Origin: Hyphomicrobiales bacterium
GTDB lineage: Bacteria; Pseudomonadota; Alphaproteobacteria; Rhizobiales; Rhizobiaceae
Reading direction: 5' to 3'
DNA length: 64,000 nucleotides
NCBI GenBank assembly: GCA_900472605.1
Contig: UCJD01000066.1
Location: 1-64,000, forward strand
Part shown: positions 8,640 to 18,859 of the stretch, in pieces
Position numbering within the stretch: the first letter of the stretch is position 1
How the letters are laid out: every line of letters starts with the position of its first letter
The notes under the pieces: model-generated
Databases searched by the model: none
Told to the model about the DNA's origin: nothing
What the model saw: only the letters and a program-made list of their open reading frames with translations
Made by a program: the position numbers and the translations under genes

Positions 8640-9959
8640 TCAATCCGCAGAGGTCGGGTTGAGCGGAGGAAGAGCTACTTCGCGATGGAAAGGGCGCTGT
8701 GTTTGGGTGTCGACAAGACGGGCGAGCACCACGCGATCCAGACCTATCTCTGCTGAATTGAAAAGTCGTTGTTCGAGAACTGCGATCTGAGCAGCAAGCT
8801 GCGGCTTTCCAACAGAACCGATCCAGCTTGTGAGGGATCGATAGCCCAGACTACGGCTCCACTCCTGTAGCGCCTGATAGACGGCAGCGTCCGACCCCGC
8901 CTTGATCACGGCTCGTAGTCGACCGAGTCTTGCGCGTCGCGAACTTTTCAGGCGAGCGGCCTGTCGTCTTGCTAGGCGTGCAACAGATGCCGCAAAGTAC
9001 GACCCGAACCAGAATGCTGCGGCGACCGCGACTGCGGCTCCGGCTCCGGACCACCAAGCGATCGTGGAGTTATGGCTTTGGGAGACCGGTTCTTGCGACT
9101 GTAGATTGGGATCGATGCGCTCGGTCGTGGCATCGGCCCTTCCAACGTGAACCTCGGTTGCTGCGAGGGTGGCCTCGCTTGCGGCCTGGGTGCCAACATC
9201 AAACCACGGATAGGACACGGCCGGAATCCGAAAACTGCCCTGCTTTGCGGCCGTGTAGACGACGGTTTCCGTTCGAGAGCTACCGAGATTCGCGCTGCGG
9301 CCAAGGCCGACGCCCGTCTTGATTTCGATACCGTCTTTCAGGATCGGTGCTTTGACATACCGAGTGATGCCAGGCGAAGCCTCCAGTTCGACCGGAGGCA
9401 TCAGCATGGCCTGTGTGTCCTGTGCCTCGACCGTAATCGTTCGTACGAGGGCGTCTCCGGTCTTCAAGCTAGCCGGATCCCGGTCGAAGGACTGGGAAAT
9501 GGTCAGGCCAGTGGCAGCCAGCAGGGGCAGAGCGGCGCTCTGGCCCGCAGGCGCGGACACCTCGAAGCCGGGGAGCTGTAGGCGCACTACCGTTTTGGTT
9601 GGGGCACCATCGTTTGCGTAGCCAAGTTCGATCGAAATCTCCGGCATTTCGAACGCGCCGGAAATTTGAGGAACGACGGAATAAGTGCGGCGGATGCCGG
9701 CATACTCTACGCCGTCGATCGTCTGCAATAGGTTTTGCGCGCGCTCGTTCGACAACGTCACGAGCGTTCCAGAAACGTCGAACAGCGGAAACTGCGGCGG
9801 CGAAACGAAGAAGCCTGGTGCGAAGACGTCCACAGAAATGTGAACTTGCTGGCCGGGAACTATGGGCCCCGCATCTTCTACCGACGCCCGGCCGAAAGGC
9901 TCCGCCGCCTCTGCCCGGCCAATCGACAGCATCACAAAGAGCAGCGTAAAGATCTTCAT
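8640..9959 (-). CDS. batD: BatD family protein (oxygen-tolerance/VWA-system partner)
   Basis: A 440-residue protein. The ATG at 9959 overlaps the batB/C stop by 4 nt (ATGA), which decides the start over a longer upstream frame. Residues 1-19 form a signal peptide (MKIFTLLFVMLSIGRAEA). A long extracytoplasmic beta-rich region follows, with two repeats of a GDALVRTITVEAQ-type BatD motif. A transmembrane segment lies at about 302-322 (a glycine/alanine-rich stretch), and a basic cytoplasmic tail follows. It is the last gene of the moxR-DUF58-DUF4381-batA-batBC-batD operon. In other bacteria such MoxR-VWA sets act in envelope stress tolerance or in the maturation of exported proteins. The 130-nt gap beyond its stop holds the FGE operator. 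Confidence 0.8.
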   Translation of the reverse strand: MKIFTLLFVMLSIGRAEAAEPFGRASVEDAGPIVPGQQVHISVDVFAPGFFVSPPQFPLFDVSGTLVTLSNERAQNLLQTIDGVEYAGIRRTYSVVPQISGAFEMPEISIELGYANDGAPTKTVVRLQLPGFEVSAPAGQSAALPLLAATGLTISQSFDRDPASLKTGDALVRTITVEAQDTQAMLMPPVELEASPGITRYVKAPILKDGIEIKTGVGLGRSANLGSSRTETVVYTAAKQGSFRIPAVSYPWFDVGTQAASEATLAATEVHVGRADATTERIDPNLQSQEPVSQSHNSTIAWWSGAGAAVAVAAAFWFGSYFAASVARLARRQAARLKSSRRARLGRLRAVIKAGSDAAVYQALQEWSRSLGYRSLTSWIGSVGKPQLAAQIAVLEQRLFNSAEIGLDRVVLARLVDTQTQRPFHREVALPPLNPTSAD

Positions 9960-11509
9960 CGCGATCTCCTGCCAGCCTCGATAGCGAACTTGCGCGCCAT
10001 GAGGTCTGTCGGACTGGCGTTGATGTTCTTCATCCACATCTCTGAGGTCTGTTCCGCAATGTTCATCTGGCCCTGCTTGCCCTGTTTCCCTTTGTCATCG
10101 AACTGCACGCTGTCGGCCTTCTGATTGGGATCCTGCGGCTGGTCGTCCTCCTTTTCTTTCTTCGCCTTAGAGAGTTGTTCCGCAATCGCGAGGTTCGCCT
10201 GCGCGTCGGGCCAGCCCTTCCTGGTCGCCAACGCTTTATGATAAGCCACCACCGCTTCGTCGAATTTCGAGAGATGAAGCAGAGCGTTGCCCTGATCATA
10301 CCAGCTTTCCGCAGTATCGACTGGGGCTAACGCATCGACGGCTTCGGCGTACCTGCCAGCGCGGTAGAGCGCGGCACCTTTCCACATCGGATCAGAGAAA
10401 AGAGCTGACGCGGCCTCGAAGTCCCCGCGTTGATAAGCGACGCGGCCTTGCTGATCTTGGGTCAGCCACATGTCCTGCAGTCCCTGCGCCGAAGCTATAT
10501 CTGGTGTAAGAAAGCGAATTGCCACCAGCAGCGCTCCCGCCTGGAAAACCCACCCTTTCCGGAATGAGAGCGCCGACAGCAGCGCGGCCGGAATGACGAG
10601 CCACCATCCGAGGTCGTGCCAGCGATCTCCCTCGGCGGCCTGCTTGCGGGAGAAGTTGGATTGTATCCTCTGTGCGATCCAGCGGACGTCCGTATCGTCG
10701 TCGGTAATCGTGGCCACGTCCGCGCCCGTTTCGGAGCCAAGTGCCTTTAACCCCGCGACGTCGAGCTTAGCAAATATCCGGCCTCCAGATGCATCCGCCA
10801 GGAAGCTTCCGTCGGCCGATTTAACCGGTCCGCCTGCAGCAGTTCCGACTCCCAGGATGATTACTCCGTTGTCTTGAGACTTGAGCGCCTCCGACGCGGT
10901 GGGCTCGACGCCGTCCGTGATAAGCAGGATCGTGCCCCTTGCCGTTTCCTTCGCGAGGAGCTCTCCGGCCATCGACAGGGCCGCGTCGGTATCGCGTCCA
11001 GGTGTTGGCATGATGCGGGTTTCTAGCGCGTCCGAATAGCTTTCAAGCAGTGCGGCATCTTCTGTCAGAGGGAGGACCAAATGCGCGTCGCCAGCGTAGG
11101 CGATCATTGCGGTGCGGGCACCATTACGCGCAGCGACGACGTCCTTTATTTTAAGTTTGGCGCGTTCCAGACGTGAAGGAGTAACATCAATAGCGTCCAT
11201 CGTCTGCGACAGGTCGACGGCGATGACAAGTGGCGCCGTGTCCTCAACGAATGGCGGCGCTTCCCGCGTCATCGTTGGACCGGCCGCTCCGGTTATGGCG
11301 AATACCAGAAGCGAAACTAGAAACCAGGATGGTCGCAGCAGCGACTGCCCGGCGGCGTCGATCACGAGCCTGTCGAGCAGATGGGGAGCGATCATTTCCT
11401 TCCACTGGCCGCGGACGTTGGCCAAGCGGTGCGCTAGCCACGCAAGCAGGGCTGGAAGAAAAAGGGCTAACAGGATCAGGGGTCGGAGGAAGTGAAAGTC
11501 GGAGATCAC
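9956..11509 (-). CDS. BatB-BatC fusion: membrane VWA domain plus TPR region
   Basis: A 517-residue protein that joins two units usually encoded separately. Residues about 5-80 hold two membrane segments. Residues about 90-275 form a von Willebrand A domain whose metal site reads DLSQT, a variant of DxSxS with a final Thr. A third membrane segment lies near 300-335, and TPR-like helices at about 350-435 (YQRGDFEAASALF, LYRAGRYAEAVDAL, YDQGNALLHLSKFDEAVVAY) correspond to BatC. The C-terminus is low complexity (KKEKEDDQPQDPNQ). The start is a GTG that overlaps the batA stop as GTGA, so the pair is translationally coupled. It would sit in the inner membrane with BatA. Confidence 0.85.
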   Translation of the reverse strand: MISDFHFLRPLILLALFLPALLAWLAHRLANVRGQWKEMIAPHLLDRLVIDAAGQSLLRPSWFLVSLLVFAITGAAGPTMTREAPPFVEDTAPLVIAVDLSQTMDAIDVTPSRLERAKLKIKDVVAARNGARTAMIAYAGDAHLVLPLTEDAALLESYSDALETRIMPTPGRDTDAALSMAGELLAKETARGTILLITDGVEPTASEALKSQDNGVIILGVGTAAGGPVKSADGSFLADASGGRIFAKLDVAGLKALGSETGADVATITDDDTDVRWIAQRIQSNFSRKQAAEGDRWHDLGWWLVIPAALLSALSFRKGWVFQAGALLVAIRFLTPDIASAQGLQDMWLTQDQQGRVAYQRGDFEAASALFSDPMWKGAALYRAGRYAEAVDALAPVDTAESWYDQGNALLHLSKFDEAVVAYHKALATRKGWPDAQANLAIAEQLSKAKKEKEDDQPQDPNQKADSVQFDDKGKQGKQGQMNIAEQTSEMWMKNINASPTDLMARKFAIEAGRRSR

Positions 11510-12495
11510 ACTGCGGCCCTCCGTTTAAACCCCGACATCAACCCGGTCACTGCGTAGTATGCGCCAAGCAGTGTCGCCGCCGCCAAAAGGGGAAAGTGAA
11601 ACAGCTCAATACGCGGACGCCATGACAGATTTTTCTGATCCACGGGCGTTATTCGGTCCAATACCTCGTAGATCGATGCAAGCTGCGTCTGGTCGGCGCC
11701 AAAGAAATACCGCCCCCCGGTTCGTTCTGCGATCTTTTGCAGCGTTCCCGTGTCCAGCTTGTCCTCCCCGGTTGCCGCCGGGTCGCCAATGCCAACGGTA
11801 TGCACAACAACTCCCTTGGTCTTGGCGATCTCGGCCGCCTTCAATGGTGGCATCCGACTTGCGGTGTCATTCCCATCAGTGAGCACGATGAGCACCTTGT
11901 CCTCGACGGTTGTTTTCTCGAACATCTTGATCGCCAATCCCAAGGCGTCGCCAAGGGAAGTGCGTGGCCCGGCCATTCCGGGGAGGGCATTGGAGATCAT
12001 CTCCCGGACCAAAGCATGATCCATAGTGAAGGGAGAGAGCGGGTAGGGGGCATCCCCGAAGGCGACGAGACCTATACGGTCGCCCGCGCGACGCTCGACG
12101 AAATCGGCGACGACCTGCCGTACTGCATCGACTCGCGCTTCGGAAACGCCAGCCGGCGAGCGAAAGTCCTTGGTATCCATCGACTGCGACAAGTCGAGTG
12201 CGAGAAGCAAGTCCCGCTGGGGTTCGATCTTCTCGATCGGTGGTTCCACAAACTGGGGCCGGCACAACGCGACGACGATCAGACACCAGGCCAAGGATTC
12301 GCATATAAGCTGCGGCCAGCTACGCCTTTCCACGATCGACCCTTCTGTGGGCACGACGCCCGCTGCCTGTGCGACCTCCGTGAAGAAAGGCAGGCGAACA
12401 GAAGCTGAGGCGTGACGATGAGCGGGAGCCACCCACCACACGAGAACGGGGAGCGGTAGGACGAGAAGCAGCCACGGCAGATCAAGCTGATACAT
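11506..12495 (-). CDS. batA: BatA-like membrane VWA domain protein
   Basis: A 329-residue protein with an N-terminal BatA-type membrane region (two hydrophobic segments at about 5-22 and 60-80). A VWA domain lies at about residues 90-280 with an intact MIDAS motif, DLSQS, and a later LTDGND. A last membrane segment is near 305-323 (LLAAATLLGAYYAVTGL). It starts inside the end of the DUF4381 gene (14-nt overlap) with a GAGAGG-type ribosome site. BatA and the neighbouring VWA protein are thought to form a membrane complex acted on by the MoxR ATPase. The phenotype in this organism cannot be read from sequence. Confidence 0.87.
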   Translation of the reverse strand: MYQLDLPWLLLVLPLPVLVWWVAPAHRHASASVRLPFFTEVAQAAGVVPTEGSIVERRSWPQLICESLAWCLIVVALCRPQFVEPPIEKIEPQRDLLLALDLSQSMDTKDFRSPAGVSEARVDAVRQVVADFVERRAGDRIGLVAFGDAPYPLSPFTMDHALVREMISNALPGMAGPRTSLGDALGLAIKMFEKTTVEDKVLIVLTDGNDTASRMPPLKAAEIAKTKGVVVHTVGIGDPAATGEDKLDTGTLQKIAERTGGRYFFGADQTQLASIYEVLDRITPVDQKNLSWRPRIELFHFPLLAAATLLGAYYAVTGLMSGFKRRAAV

Positions 12496-13000
12496 TGTGC
12501 CTCTCGATCCAGGTGCGCGCAGCGACGATCAAGTCACTGCAGATGTTCGACGAGAACCCTTCCGTGCCCGCAGGCGTATATTCCAGGTCATCAAGCAAGC
12601 GCTCGAGGGCATGTGCGGATCCGTCCTCATCGTGGTGGTCGAGAAAACGAACCCAAGCGCTCCCCGAAAGCGAAGCGACATCACCTCTCGGCCATGAAAC
12701 GAGCGCCGTCCGCTTCAGGATCTCTGCGAGATCCTCGACTGCTTGCTTCCGGGTGATTGGCTGGCGGAGTTTTGGTTCGATTTCATCGAGGAGTCGAAGG
12801 GCTTCGCGCCGATAGGCTTCCCGTTGGTACCGGCGAACGCGCGCGAGGAGCCATAGGCAAAGGGCAGCAACCACCAGCAGCGCGACCAGCGCCCATCCCC
12901 AGGTCTGCGGCCACCAGGCTACGGGGGGAGGCGTCGCGATGTCATGCAGCGATCGCAATGCAGCTTCCGTTATCGGGTCGGGCTTTGCCTGCGGTTCCAT
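12482..13000 (-). CDS. DUF4381 domain membrane protein
   Basis: A 172-residue protein with one membrane segment at about residues 31-52 (WGWALVALLVVAALCLWLLA) and a cytoplasmic helical domain after it. The segment LRQPITRKQAVEDLAEILKR is typical of DUF4381, a family found between the DUF58 and VWA genes of MoxR operons. The start at 13000 is preferred because its ATG overlaps the DUF58 stop as TGATG; a longer frame upstream lies inside the DUF58 gene and looks like a shadow. It probably links the cytoplasmic DUF58/MoxR proteins to the membrane VWA proteins, an inference from gene order. Confidence 0.82.
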   Translation of the reverse strand: MEPQAKPDPITEAALRSLHDIATPPPVAWWPQTWGWALVALLVVAALCLWLLARVRRYQREAYRREALRLLDEIEPKLRQPITRKQAVEDLAEILKRTALVSWPRGDVASLSGSAWVRFLDHHDEDGSAHALERLLDDLEYTPAGTEGFSSNICSDLIVAARTWIERHNVSA

Positions 13001-13934
13001 CAGCGCCTCCGTTGTCGCCACGCTGATTGTTCGAGCACGCGTTTTAGCTGCGGAGCGGTTTCTTCGGCTGCCGAGATCGGTAGCATCGGCAGCCCGAGTT
13101 CCCGCTGCCATGCCAGCAGCTCTCGTCCCCGGTTTTGGGCGAAATCAGCGATGGACGTCCGGACGCTTGATGTCCTGAGCGCGAGTTCCGCCTGGGGGCC
13201 GCCACCACTAACGACAATTCCGCCAGAACTCGGCAGTTCGAGCAGAAAGGGATCGTAAACGAGAAGGCAAACGACGTCGTTATGGCTGGAAAGCCGCAAC
13301 ATCATGTCCCGCGTCAGTGCTGAATGGCCGTCATAGTCGGAGATGACCACGATTAGATGGTCGTGGCGAGCGACATTGGCCACGGTGGTCAAGACGGCAT
13401 CCAGTTGCCCTACGCCGGCGGGACCTGCGGCGTCCGCACGCAGTTCCCTGTTCTGCTTGGCAATCCTGTCGGCGAGGGCAATCACCGCGTTACGGCTTCG
13501 GTGAGGTTTAATCTCTTCGATCCTACTGTCATTGAATACAAAGCCGCCTACACGGTCCCCGGAGCGGAGGATGCGCCATGCGCAAAGTGCTGCGGCCTCG
13601 GCCGCGGTGACGGACTTCATCGAACGCCGCGTTCCGAAGAACATGTTGATCCGCTGATCGACGACCAATATCGCGGGCCGCTCCTTCTCCTCCCCATAGA
13701 CCCGCACGGCTGGCTTGCCCGTCCGAGCGGTGACCCGCCAGTCGATAGACCTGATGTCGTCACCGGGAAGGTAGTCGCGAAGCTCCTCGAACACCATGCC
13801 ACGTCCGCGCATGGCCGACTGCATCCGGCCTTCGAGCTGTTGATGGCTGCGGGCTTGTTGGACGAAAGTGAGATCTCTCGCCAAGCCCTCCAGTCCAACA
13901 AGCTGGTCCGTCGTGACGTAAACCCCGGTTTCGT

Positions 13935-13938
<4 letters not shown>
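13000..13938 (-). CDS. DUF58 domain protein (MoxR-associated, VWA-like)
   Basis: A 312-residue soluble protein. The DUF58 signature is present at about residues 60-100 (FEELRDYLPGDDIRSIDWR, followed by TGKPAVRVYGEE), and a VWA-like fold follows (PAILVVDQRINMFFGT). The ATG overlaps the moxR stop as ATGA. DUF58 proteins accompany MoxR ATPases and may act as adaptors. The order here (moxR, DUF58, DUF4381, batA, batBC, batD) is the standard one for this operon class. Confidence 0.88.
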
Positions 13939-14912
<974 letters not shown>

Positions 14913-14994
14913 AGGATCTCCATCGGCAATCCGCGCGGTGCTCGGGTTTGTGAACCGCGTCGCGCGATCAAAGTGAATGTTGTCAGGTTGCTGT

Positions 14995-15026
14995 GGAAGT
15001 ACGTTACGGTAAAAACCTAACGTAAA
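14995..15026 (-). promoter_or_regulatory. Shared operator upstream of the moxR-bat operon
   Basis: The sequence GGAAGTACGTTACGGTAAAA is followed after a few bases by TAACGTAAAA. Seventeen bases match the consensus AAGTACGTWACGGTAAA seen before the FGE gene and before sulfatases 2 and 3. It lies in the 128-nt gap between the DUF900 gene stop and moxR. Confidence 0.65.
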
Positions 15027-15040
15027 AATCAGTGTCCGAC

Positions 15041-16240
15041 CTATTGGGTGAGGGCGTTCGCGCGAGGGTCGCTTTTGAGAGCGTCGCTGACGTCTTCGCC
15101 CGTCTGTCGCGAAGCAGGCTTCTCCCCGATCTTGAGCGGGGCGGTGGCAACCGTGCCGATCGTTTGCACCGTTCCCCCCACGACCGCTGCAACACCCTGT
15201 CCGAGGGAGACTTTGGAATCAGTCAAAGGCTGCCCCGTCATCAGTCTCTGGCCGATGAGCTGTACAATTTGTGGGCTTTCTGCAAACTTGCCGTGGTTGA
15301 GCCTGTCCCCTGTCTTCACTTTAGTTAGATCGATTGCGGTAATCCCCGCTTCCTCGAGCCTCGATCGATAGGGCTCCGCAGTCGGATCGATACCCCCCAG
15401 ACGCGCCACTCGCCCGGTGATCAGGCTCGAAGCCGCCAAGGCTCTGTCATCCTGTGAGACGAATATCGTGAACTTCGGCTTTGGGCTTCCCATTTCGGCG
15501 TACTGCTTGGCAAAGACCTGTATGTCGATGTCGGGCGAGGCGAGTATGACTTCCTTGATCTTGCGATCGACGCGTCCGTCTCTAATGCCCATCTGACGGA
15601 GGGATTCCACCGCGAGCCACGTCCCCATCGAATGCGCGAGAACGGTTATGTCCTTGACGTCCGGGTCCTCCACAAGTACCCGCAACGCTTGTTCCAGCGC
15701 CGTCCGCGAATAGTTCGTGCTCTCCTTGTCGTACTCGTAAGCAAACAATTGGGCGCGCGATGGCCAAGTGAACAGGATCGGCGTCGCCTGCATCCCGCTG
15801 TCGTGAACAATCTGCGCGAGTCGGAAGACGCTGTCTTCGTAAGTGTTGTTGAATCCGTGGACGAAAACCAGCGCATGGCCGCCGTCGACGCGCTGTCTGA
15901 ACCAAGCCTTTGCTTCGCCAACCGTCTGGATTTGCCTCACATGTGTAACTGCAAAATCGGTTGCGGGATTGGCGGGCAGTTTCTTCGGCCATTGGACCGT
16001 GCCCGCCTCGCGCTTTGGCGGGATCGAGACCGCTACGTGGGTCATCGAGGGCTTCGGGTTACGTTCGCCGTTAAAAAGCGTCGCGGGATCGCCCGAGGGC
16101 TGCCGGGTGGTTGCCACCAGCATGTCTATCCTGGCGGTTTTCGGGGTCGAAGCAGTCAGCGAGACTGGGGTCATCACGCCACTGGGATGGCCGCAGCCGC
16201 TTAGCGCGAGGAGCAGAAATAGCATGGCGATCTGTCGCAT
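15041..16240 (-). CDS. Alpha/beta hydrolase lipoprotein (DUF900 family)
   Basis: A 399-residue lipoprotein. Residues 1-16 are a signal with lipobox LSGC, so the mature protein would be acylated at Cys16. The DUF900 hydrolase core includes ALVFVHGFNNTYEDSVFR near residue 125, a nucleophile elbow AHSMGTW with the likely catalytic Ser near 208, and a later DQDxxxxLN-like region. The last 60 residues are a Gly/Thr-rich tail. It would act on an ester or similar bond at the periplasmic face. It lies between the moxR operon and sulfatase 2 on the same strand, with AAGG about 8 nt before the ATG and an operator-like half-site 53 nt upstream. No substrate can be assigned. Confidence 0.85.
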   Translation of the reverse strand: MRQIAMLFLLLALSGCGHPSGVMTPVSLTASTPKTARIDMLVATTRQPSGDPATLFNGERNPKPSMTHVAVSIPPKREAGTVQWPKKLPANPATDFAVTHVRQIQTVGEAKAWFRQRVDGGHALVFVHGFNNTYEDSVFRLAQIVHDSGMQATPILFTWPSRAQLFAYEYDKESTNYSRTALEQALRVLVEDPDVKDITVLAHSMGTWLAVESLRQMGIRDGRVDRKIKEVILASPDIDIQVFAKQYAEMGSPKPKFTIFVSQDDRALAASSLITGRVARLGGIDPTAEPYRSRLEEAGITAIDLTKVKTGDRLNHGKFAESPQIVQLIGQRLMTGQPLTDSKVSLGQGVAAVVGGTVQTIGTVATAPLKIGEKPASRQTGEDVSDALKSDPRANALTQ

Positions 16241-16292
16241 AGGTACTGCCTTTGCGTGTTTTTTGGCACCATACTTCCCTAGTCAGGCGATA

Positions 16293-16304
16293 CTGTACGG
16301 TAAC
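16293..16304 (-). promoter_or_regulatory. Weak operator-like half-site before the DUF900 gene
   Basis: CTGTACGGTAAC resembles the right arm of the FGE operator (GTACAGTAACGG when read on the other strand) but is shorter and imperfect. It is 53-64 nt upstream of the DUF900 start. Confidence 0.35.
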
Positions 16305-16379
16305 AAGCAGGAGCGTTTCGAAGCGAAAGCTAGCGGGCGCATTACTTCCCATGCCCGCACTTAGCCTTTGGTAGGCTCT

Positions 16380-16404
16380 GCGCCCGCATGAGCCATGCGG
16401 GCGC
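16380..16404 (-). terminator. Perfect 11-bp hairpin after sulfatase 2
   Basis: GCGCCCGCATG and CATGCGGGCGC are exact reverse complements around a 3-nt loop, 16 nt beyond the sulfatase 2 stop. No T-run follows on either side, so it may be a transcript-stabilising stem rather than a full intrinsic terminator. Confidence 0.5.
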
Positions 16405-16419
16405 ATCTAACGTTATAGG

Positions 16420-17994
16420 CTATTGACCGCCGCCCATCGCGTCGAACGACTTCTCGAGATTCTCTTGAATCTGGTCGATCGAGAAGCTGGCAGGGCGTTG
16501 CGCCGGCGGGTAATCCTTGAACGTCGCAAAGAATTTTGCGACTTCTGCTTGGGCGGGGACCACGAGATAGGCGTGCTGAAAGACCCAATCCCAATACGTA
16601 TTCGACGTGATGTCTGCCTTTTCATAGGGATCGGCACGTAGGTCGAACATCTTCGGAAGGCGAAGTTTGGTAAAGGGCTCGGCCCAAACCTGCAATGTTC
16701 CGATCGCACGCTGTTCCTCGAAGACCAGCTTCCAGTTTTCGTAACGCATAGCAACCAGATCGCCATCGTCGTTGAAATAGAAAAACTCTTTGCGAGCGCT
16801 GGTTGGGGACTTGCCGGTGAGGTAGTCGAGCTGATTGTATCCATCCAAGTGGTTCTTGAATTTCTTGCCGTCGATCGTTGTCTGCTGCAGCAGTTTTTCC
16901 GTGATATCTGTGTCGCCTGCTGCTGCGAGTAGCGTCGGGAACCAATCAAGGCCGGAGACAATGCCGTTGAGCTCAGTCGCTGGTTTAATGTGGCCCGGCC
17001 ATCTGACCATGGCTGGAACGCGATATGCACCCTCCCAGTTTGTGGTCTTCTCGCTTCGGTATGGGGTGTTTGCCGCATCCGGCCAAGTGTTCTCGTGGGG
17101 GCCGTTATCAGTGGTGTAGACTACGATCGTATTATTCGCGATCCCCATTTCGTCCAGCGACTTCAGGACCTCGCCTACGACGTTGTCGTGCTCCACCATT
17201 CCGTCGGCATATTCGGTAGGAGCGGTAAGGCCTGGCGGACTGCGGTGCTCTTCTCGGACATGGGTTCGAGCATGCATGCGCGTCGTGTTGAACCAAGTGA
17301 AGAACGGCTTGCCCGAGGTGTGTTGCCGCTTCATGAAATCAATTGCAGCTGCTGACGTCTCGTCGTCGATGGTTTCCATCCGCTTGCGAGTAAGGGCGCC
17401 CGTGTCCTCGATTTTGCCGTCGGCGGAAGCTTTGATGACGCCGCGCGGGCCGTACTGTTTTCTAAAATTCGGATCTTGCGGATAATTCCGATCCTCTGGT
17501 TCCTCTTCTGCGTTCAGATGGTAGAGGTTGCCAAAGAATTCGTCGAACCCATGGTTGGTGGGTAGGAACTCGTCGCGATCGCCCAGATGGTTTTTCCCGA
17601 ACTGCCCGGTCGCGTAGCCCTCGTTCTTCAGGGCCTGAGCAATCGTTAGGTCGCTTGCCTGGAGCCCAATCGGGGCACCTGGCAAACCGACCTTCGAAAG
17701 ACCAGTGCGAAGTGTCGACTGGCCGGTGATGAAGGTCGAGCGGCCTGCAGTGCAACTTTGCTCGGCGTAATAGTCGGTGAAGATCGCGCCTTCGTGAGCT
17801 ATTCGGTCAATGTTTGGGGTGCGGTATCCCATTACGCCCCTGGTATACGCAGACACGTTAGACTGACCGATATCGTCTCCGAAGATGACGAGTATGTTCG
17901 GCCTGTCCGTTGGCGCGTTTGAAGTTTGTTGCGCGTACGCTGTACTGCTAACGAGCAGCAGTCCAAGCGCCGCTAACCGGCCAGGAAAATTCAT
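16420..17994 (-). CDS. Arylsulfatase, exported (copy 2)
   Basis: A 524-residue type I sulfatase with a Sec-type signal peptide (residues 1-21, cleavage near AYA-QQ). The core starts at NILVIFGDDIGQSNVSAY with metal-ligand Asp40/Asp41. The formylglycine site is Cys81 in CTAGRSTF, again with Ala in place of the usual Pro. The YTTDNGPHENTW motif supplies the second metal-site residues. GGAGA lies about 8 nt before the ATG. It is a single-gene unit with its own operator 100-130 nt upstream, and its product differs clearly from copy 1 in length and signal type. The substrate is unknown; periplasmic sulfate ester hydrolysis is the likely role after FGE maturation. Confidence 0.9.
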   Translation of the reverse strand: MNFPGRLAALGLLLVSSTAYAQQTSNAPTDRPNILVIFGDDIGQSNVSAYTRGVMGYRTPNIDRIAHEGAIFTDYYAEQSCTAGRSTFITGQSTLRTGLSKVGLPGAPIGLQASDLTIAQALKNEGYATGQFGKNHLGDRDEFLPTNHGFDEFFGNLYHLNAEEEPEDRNYPQDPNFRKQYGPRGVIKASADGKIEDTGALTRKRMETIDDETSAAAIDFMKRQHTSGKPFFTWFNTTRMHARTHVREEHRSPPGLTAPTEYADGMVEHDNVVGEVLKSLDEMGIANNTIVVYTTDNGPHENTWPDAANTPYRSEKTTNWEGAYRVPAMVRWPGHIKPATELNGIVSGLDWFPTLLAAAGDTDITEKLLQQTTIDGKKFKNHLDGYNQLDYLTGKSPTSARKEFFYFNDDGDLVAMRYENWKLVFEEQRAIGTLQVWAEPFTKLRLPKMFDLRADPYEKADITSNTYWDWVFQHAYLVVPAQAEVAKFFATFKDYPPAQRPASFSIDQIQENLEKSFDAMGGGQ

Positions 17995-18095
17995 TTTCGA
18001 GTCTCCGATGTTGGCGGATTGAGTGGGATGGCCACGACCAGCACGCTTATAAGAAGCGCAGCGTGTGGATGATGTCAGTGGTATTGTTGCCGTGT

Positions 18096-18124
18096 AAGTA
18101 CGTTACGGTAAAAGCTTACGTAAC
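18096..18124 (-). promoter_or_regulatory. Shared operator upstream of sulfatase 2
   Basis: AAGTACGTTACGGTAAAAG is followed by CTTACGTAAC. GTTACG (18102-18107) and CGTAAC (18119-18124) form a dyad with an 11-nt spacer. The first 17 bases are identical to the moxR-operon site. It lies 102-130 nt upstream of the start codon. Confidence 0.65.
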
Positions 18125-18164
18125 AACTCTAGCTTTGCTTGGCGAAACTCGTTCGTTGGCTTAA

Positions 18165-18815
18165 ATGCACCGTTGGCTTCGAACAGGGGATGGTCGCTAT
18201 GATGATCGGGAGGTCGACGACGGGAAGAGTCGGCAGCAGTCGGGGACCTGCGGCACGGCGGACGCGACGGTTAGCATCGTCGCGTGTCGGCACGGCATCC
18301 AGCCAAACCAGTTGTTCGCCTGGCGCGAGCTAGCATCCCAAGGGGCTCTGACAGCGAGGGCCGCCGTAGAAGAGGTCGTTCCGGCTTCCGAATACCGGCG
18401 CTTCGGGCCCAGATGAGAGGGACGCAACGCTTGTTGGGCAAGAAGACGATGGAGAGCGAAATCCTGAAGGAAGCTCTCGAAAACGCTGGTAGCCCAAAAA
18501 AATCTGTTAGGCTCGCTCTCTCTTCCAAGATGGGGATTTTGGATGAAGACCCTCTGCGAAACTCTAGGTGCCGCCCGCTCGAATATCGCCGCGCGTGCCG
18601 CAGGCTCCCTTTCCAGAGCCAAAGGACGCCCGCCACTTTCTGATTGTGGGTTGGTAGAGGAAATCAAGGCCGTGGTCGCCGTCGCACGGCTGTCCGCGTG
18701 TCCATGTCGTCCTGCGTCGGAGTGCCCGGAAACTGAGGCGTTTATGACCCAGTGCCAAGCGTGTCTACCGTGTGATGAAGCTGCACAATCTGATGCTGGT
18801 GCTTCAAGGAAGGAT
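18165..18815 (+). pseudogene. Decayed IS3-family (IS2-group) transposase, orfA and orfB remnants
   Basis: Three frames must be joined to read it. Near 18270-18410 the frame gives VSIVACRHGIQPNQLFAWRE and GALTARAAVEEVVPASEYR, as in IS2-group OrfA. After a frameshift, QRLLGKKTMESEILKEALE follows near 18430-18480, the OrfA leucine-zipper end. OrfB starts at 18543 (METLC-like, reading MKTLCETLGAARSNIAARAA) and then breaks; RVHVVLRRSARK and AKRVYRVMKLHNLML are recognisable in another frame up to about 18810. No DDE catalytic region remains. It lies between the operator of sulfatase 2 and the end of sulfatase 3. No terminal repeats were identified. Confidence 0.75.
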
Positions 18816-18848
18816 GGACGCGCGCCGCCATTCCAACGGCGCGCGTCC
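18816..18848 (-). terminator. Strong GC hairpin after sulfatase 3
   Basis: A perfect 12-bp stem (GGACGCGCGCCG / CGGCGCGCGTCC) with a 9-nt loop lies 12 nt beyond the sulfatase 3 stop. The bases after it on the gene strand are ATCCTTCCTT, only moderately T-rich. Confidence 0.6.
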
Positions 18849-18859
18849 TGCCTGGGAGG

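Noticed and set aside
18139..18430. IS66-type orfA origin for the degraded transposase
   Set aside because: The LLGKKTMESEILKEALE segment and the orfB start fit the IS2 group of the IS3 family better.
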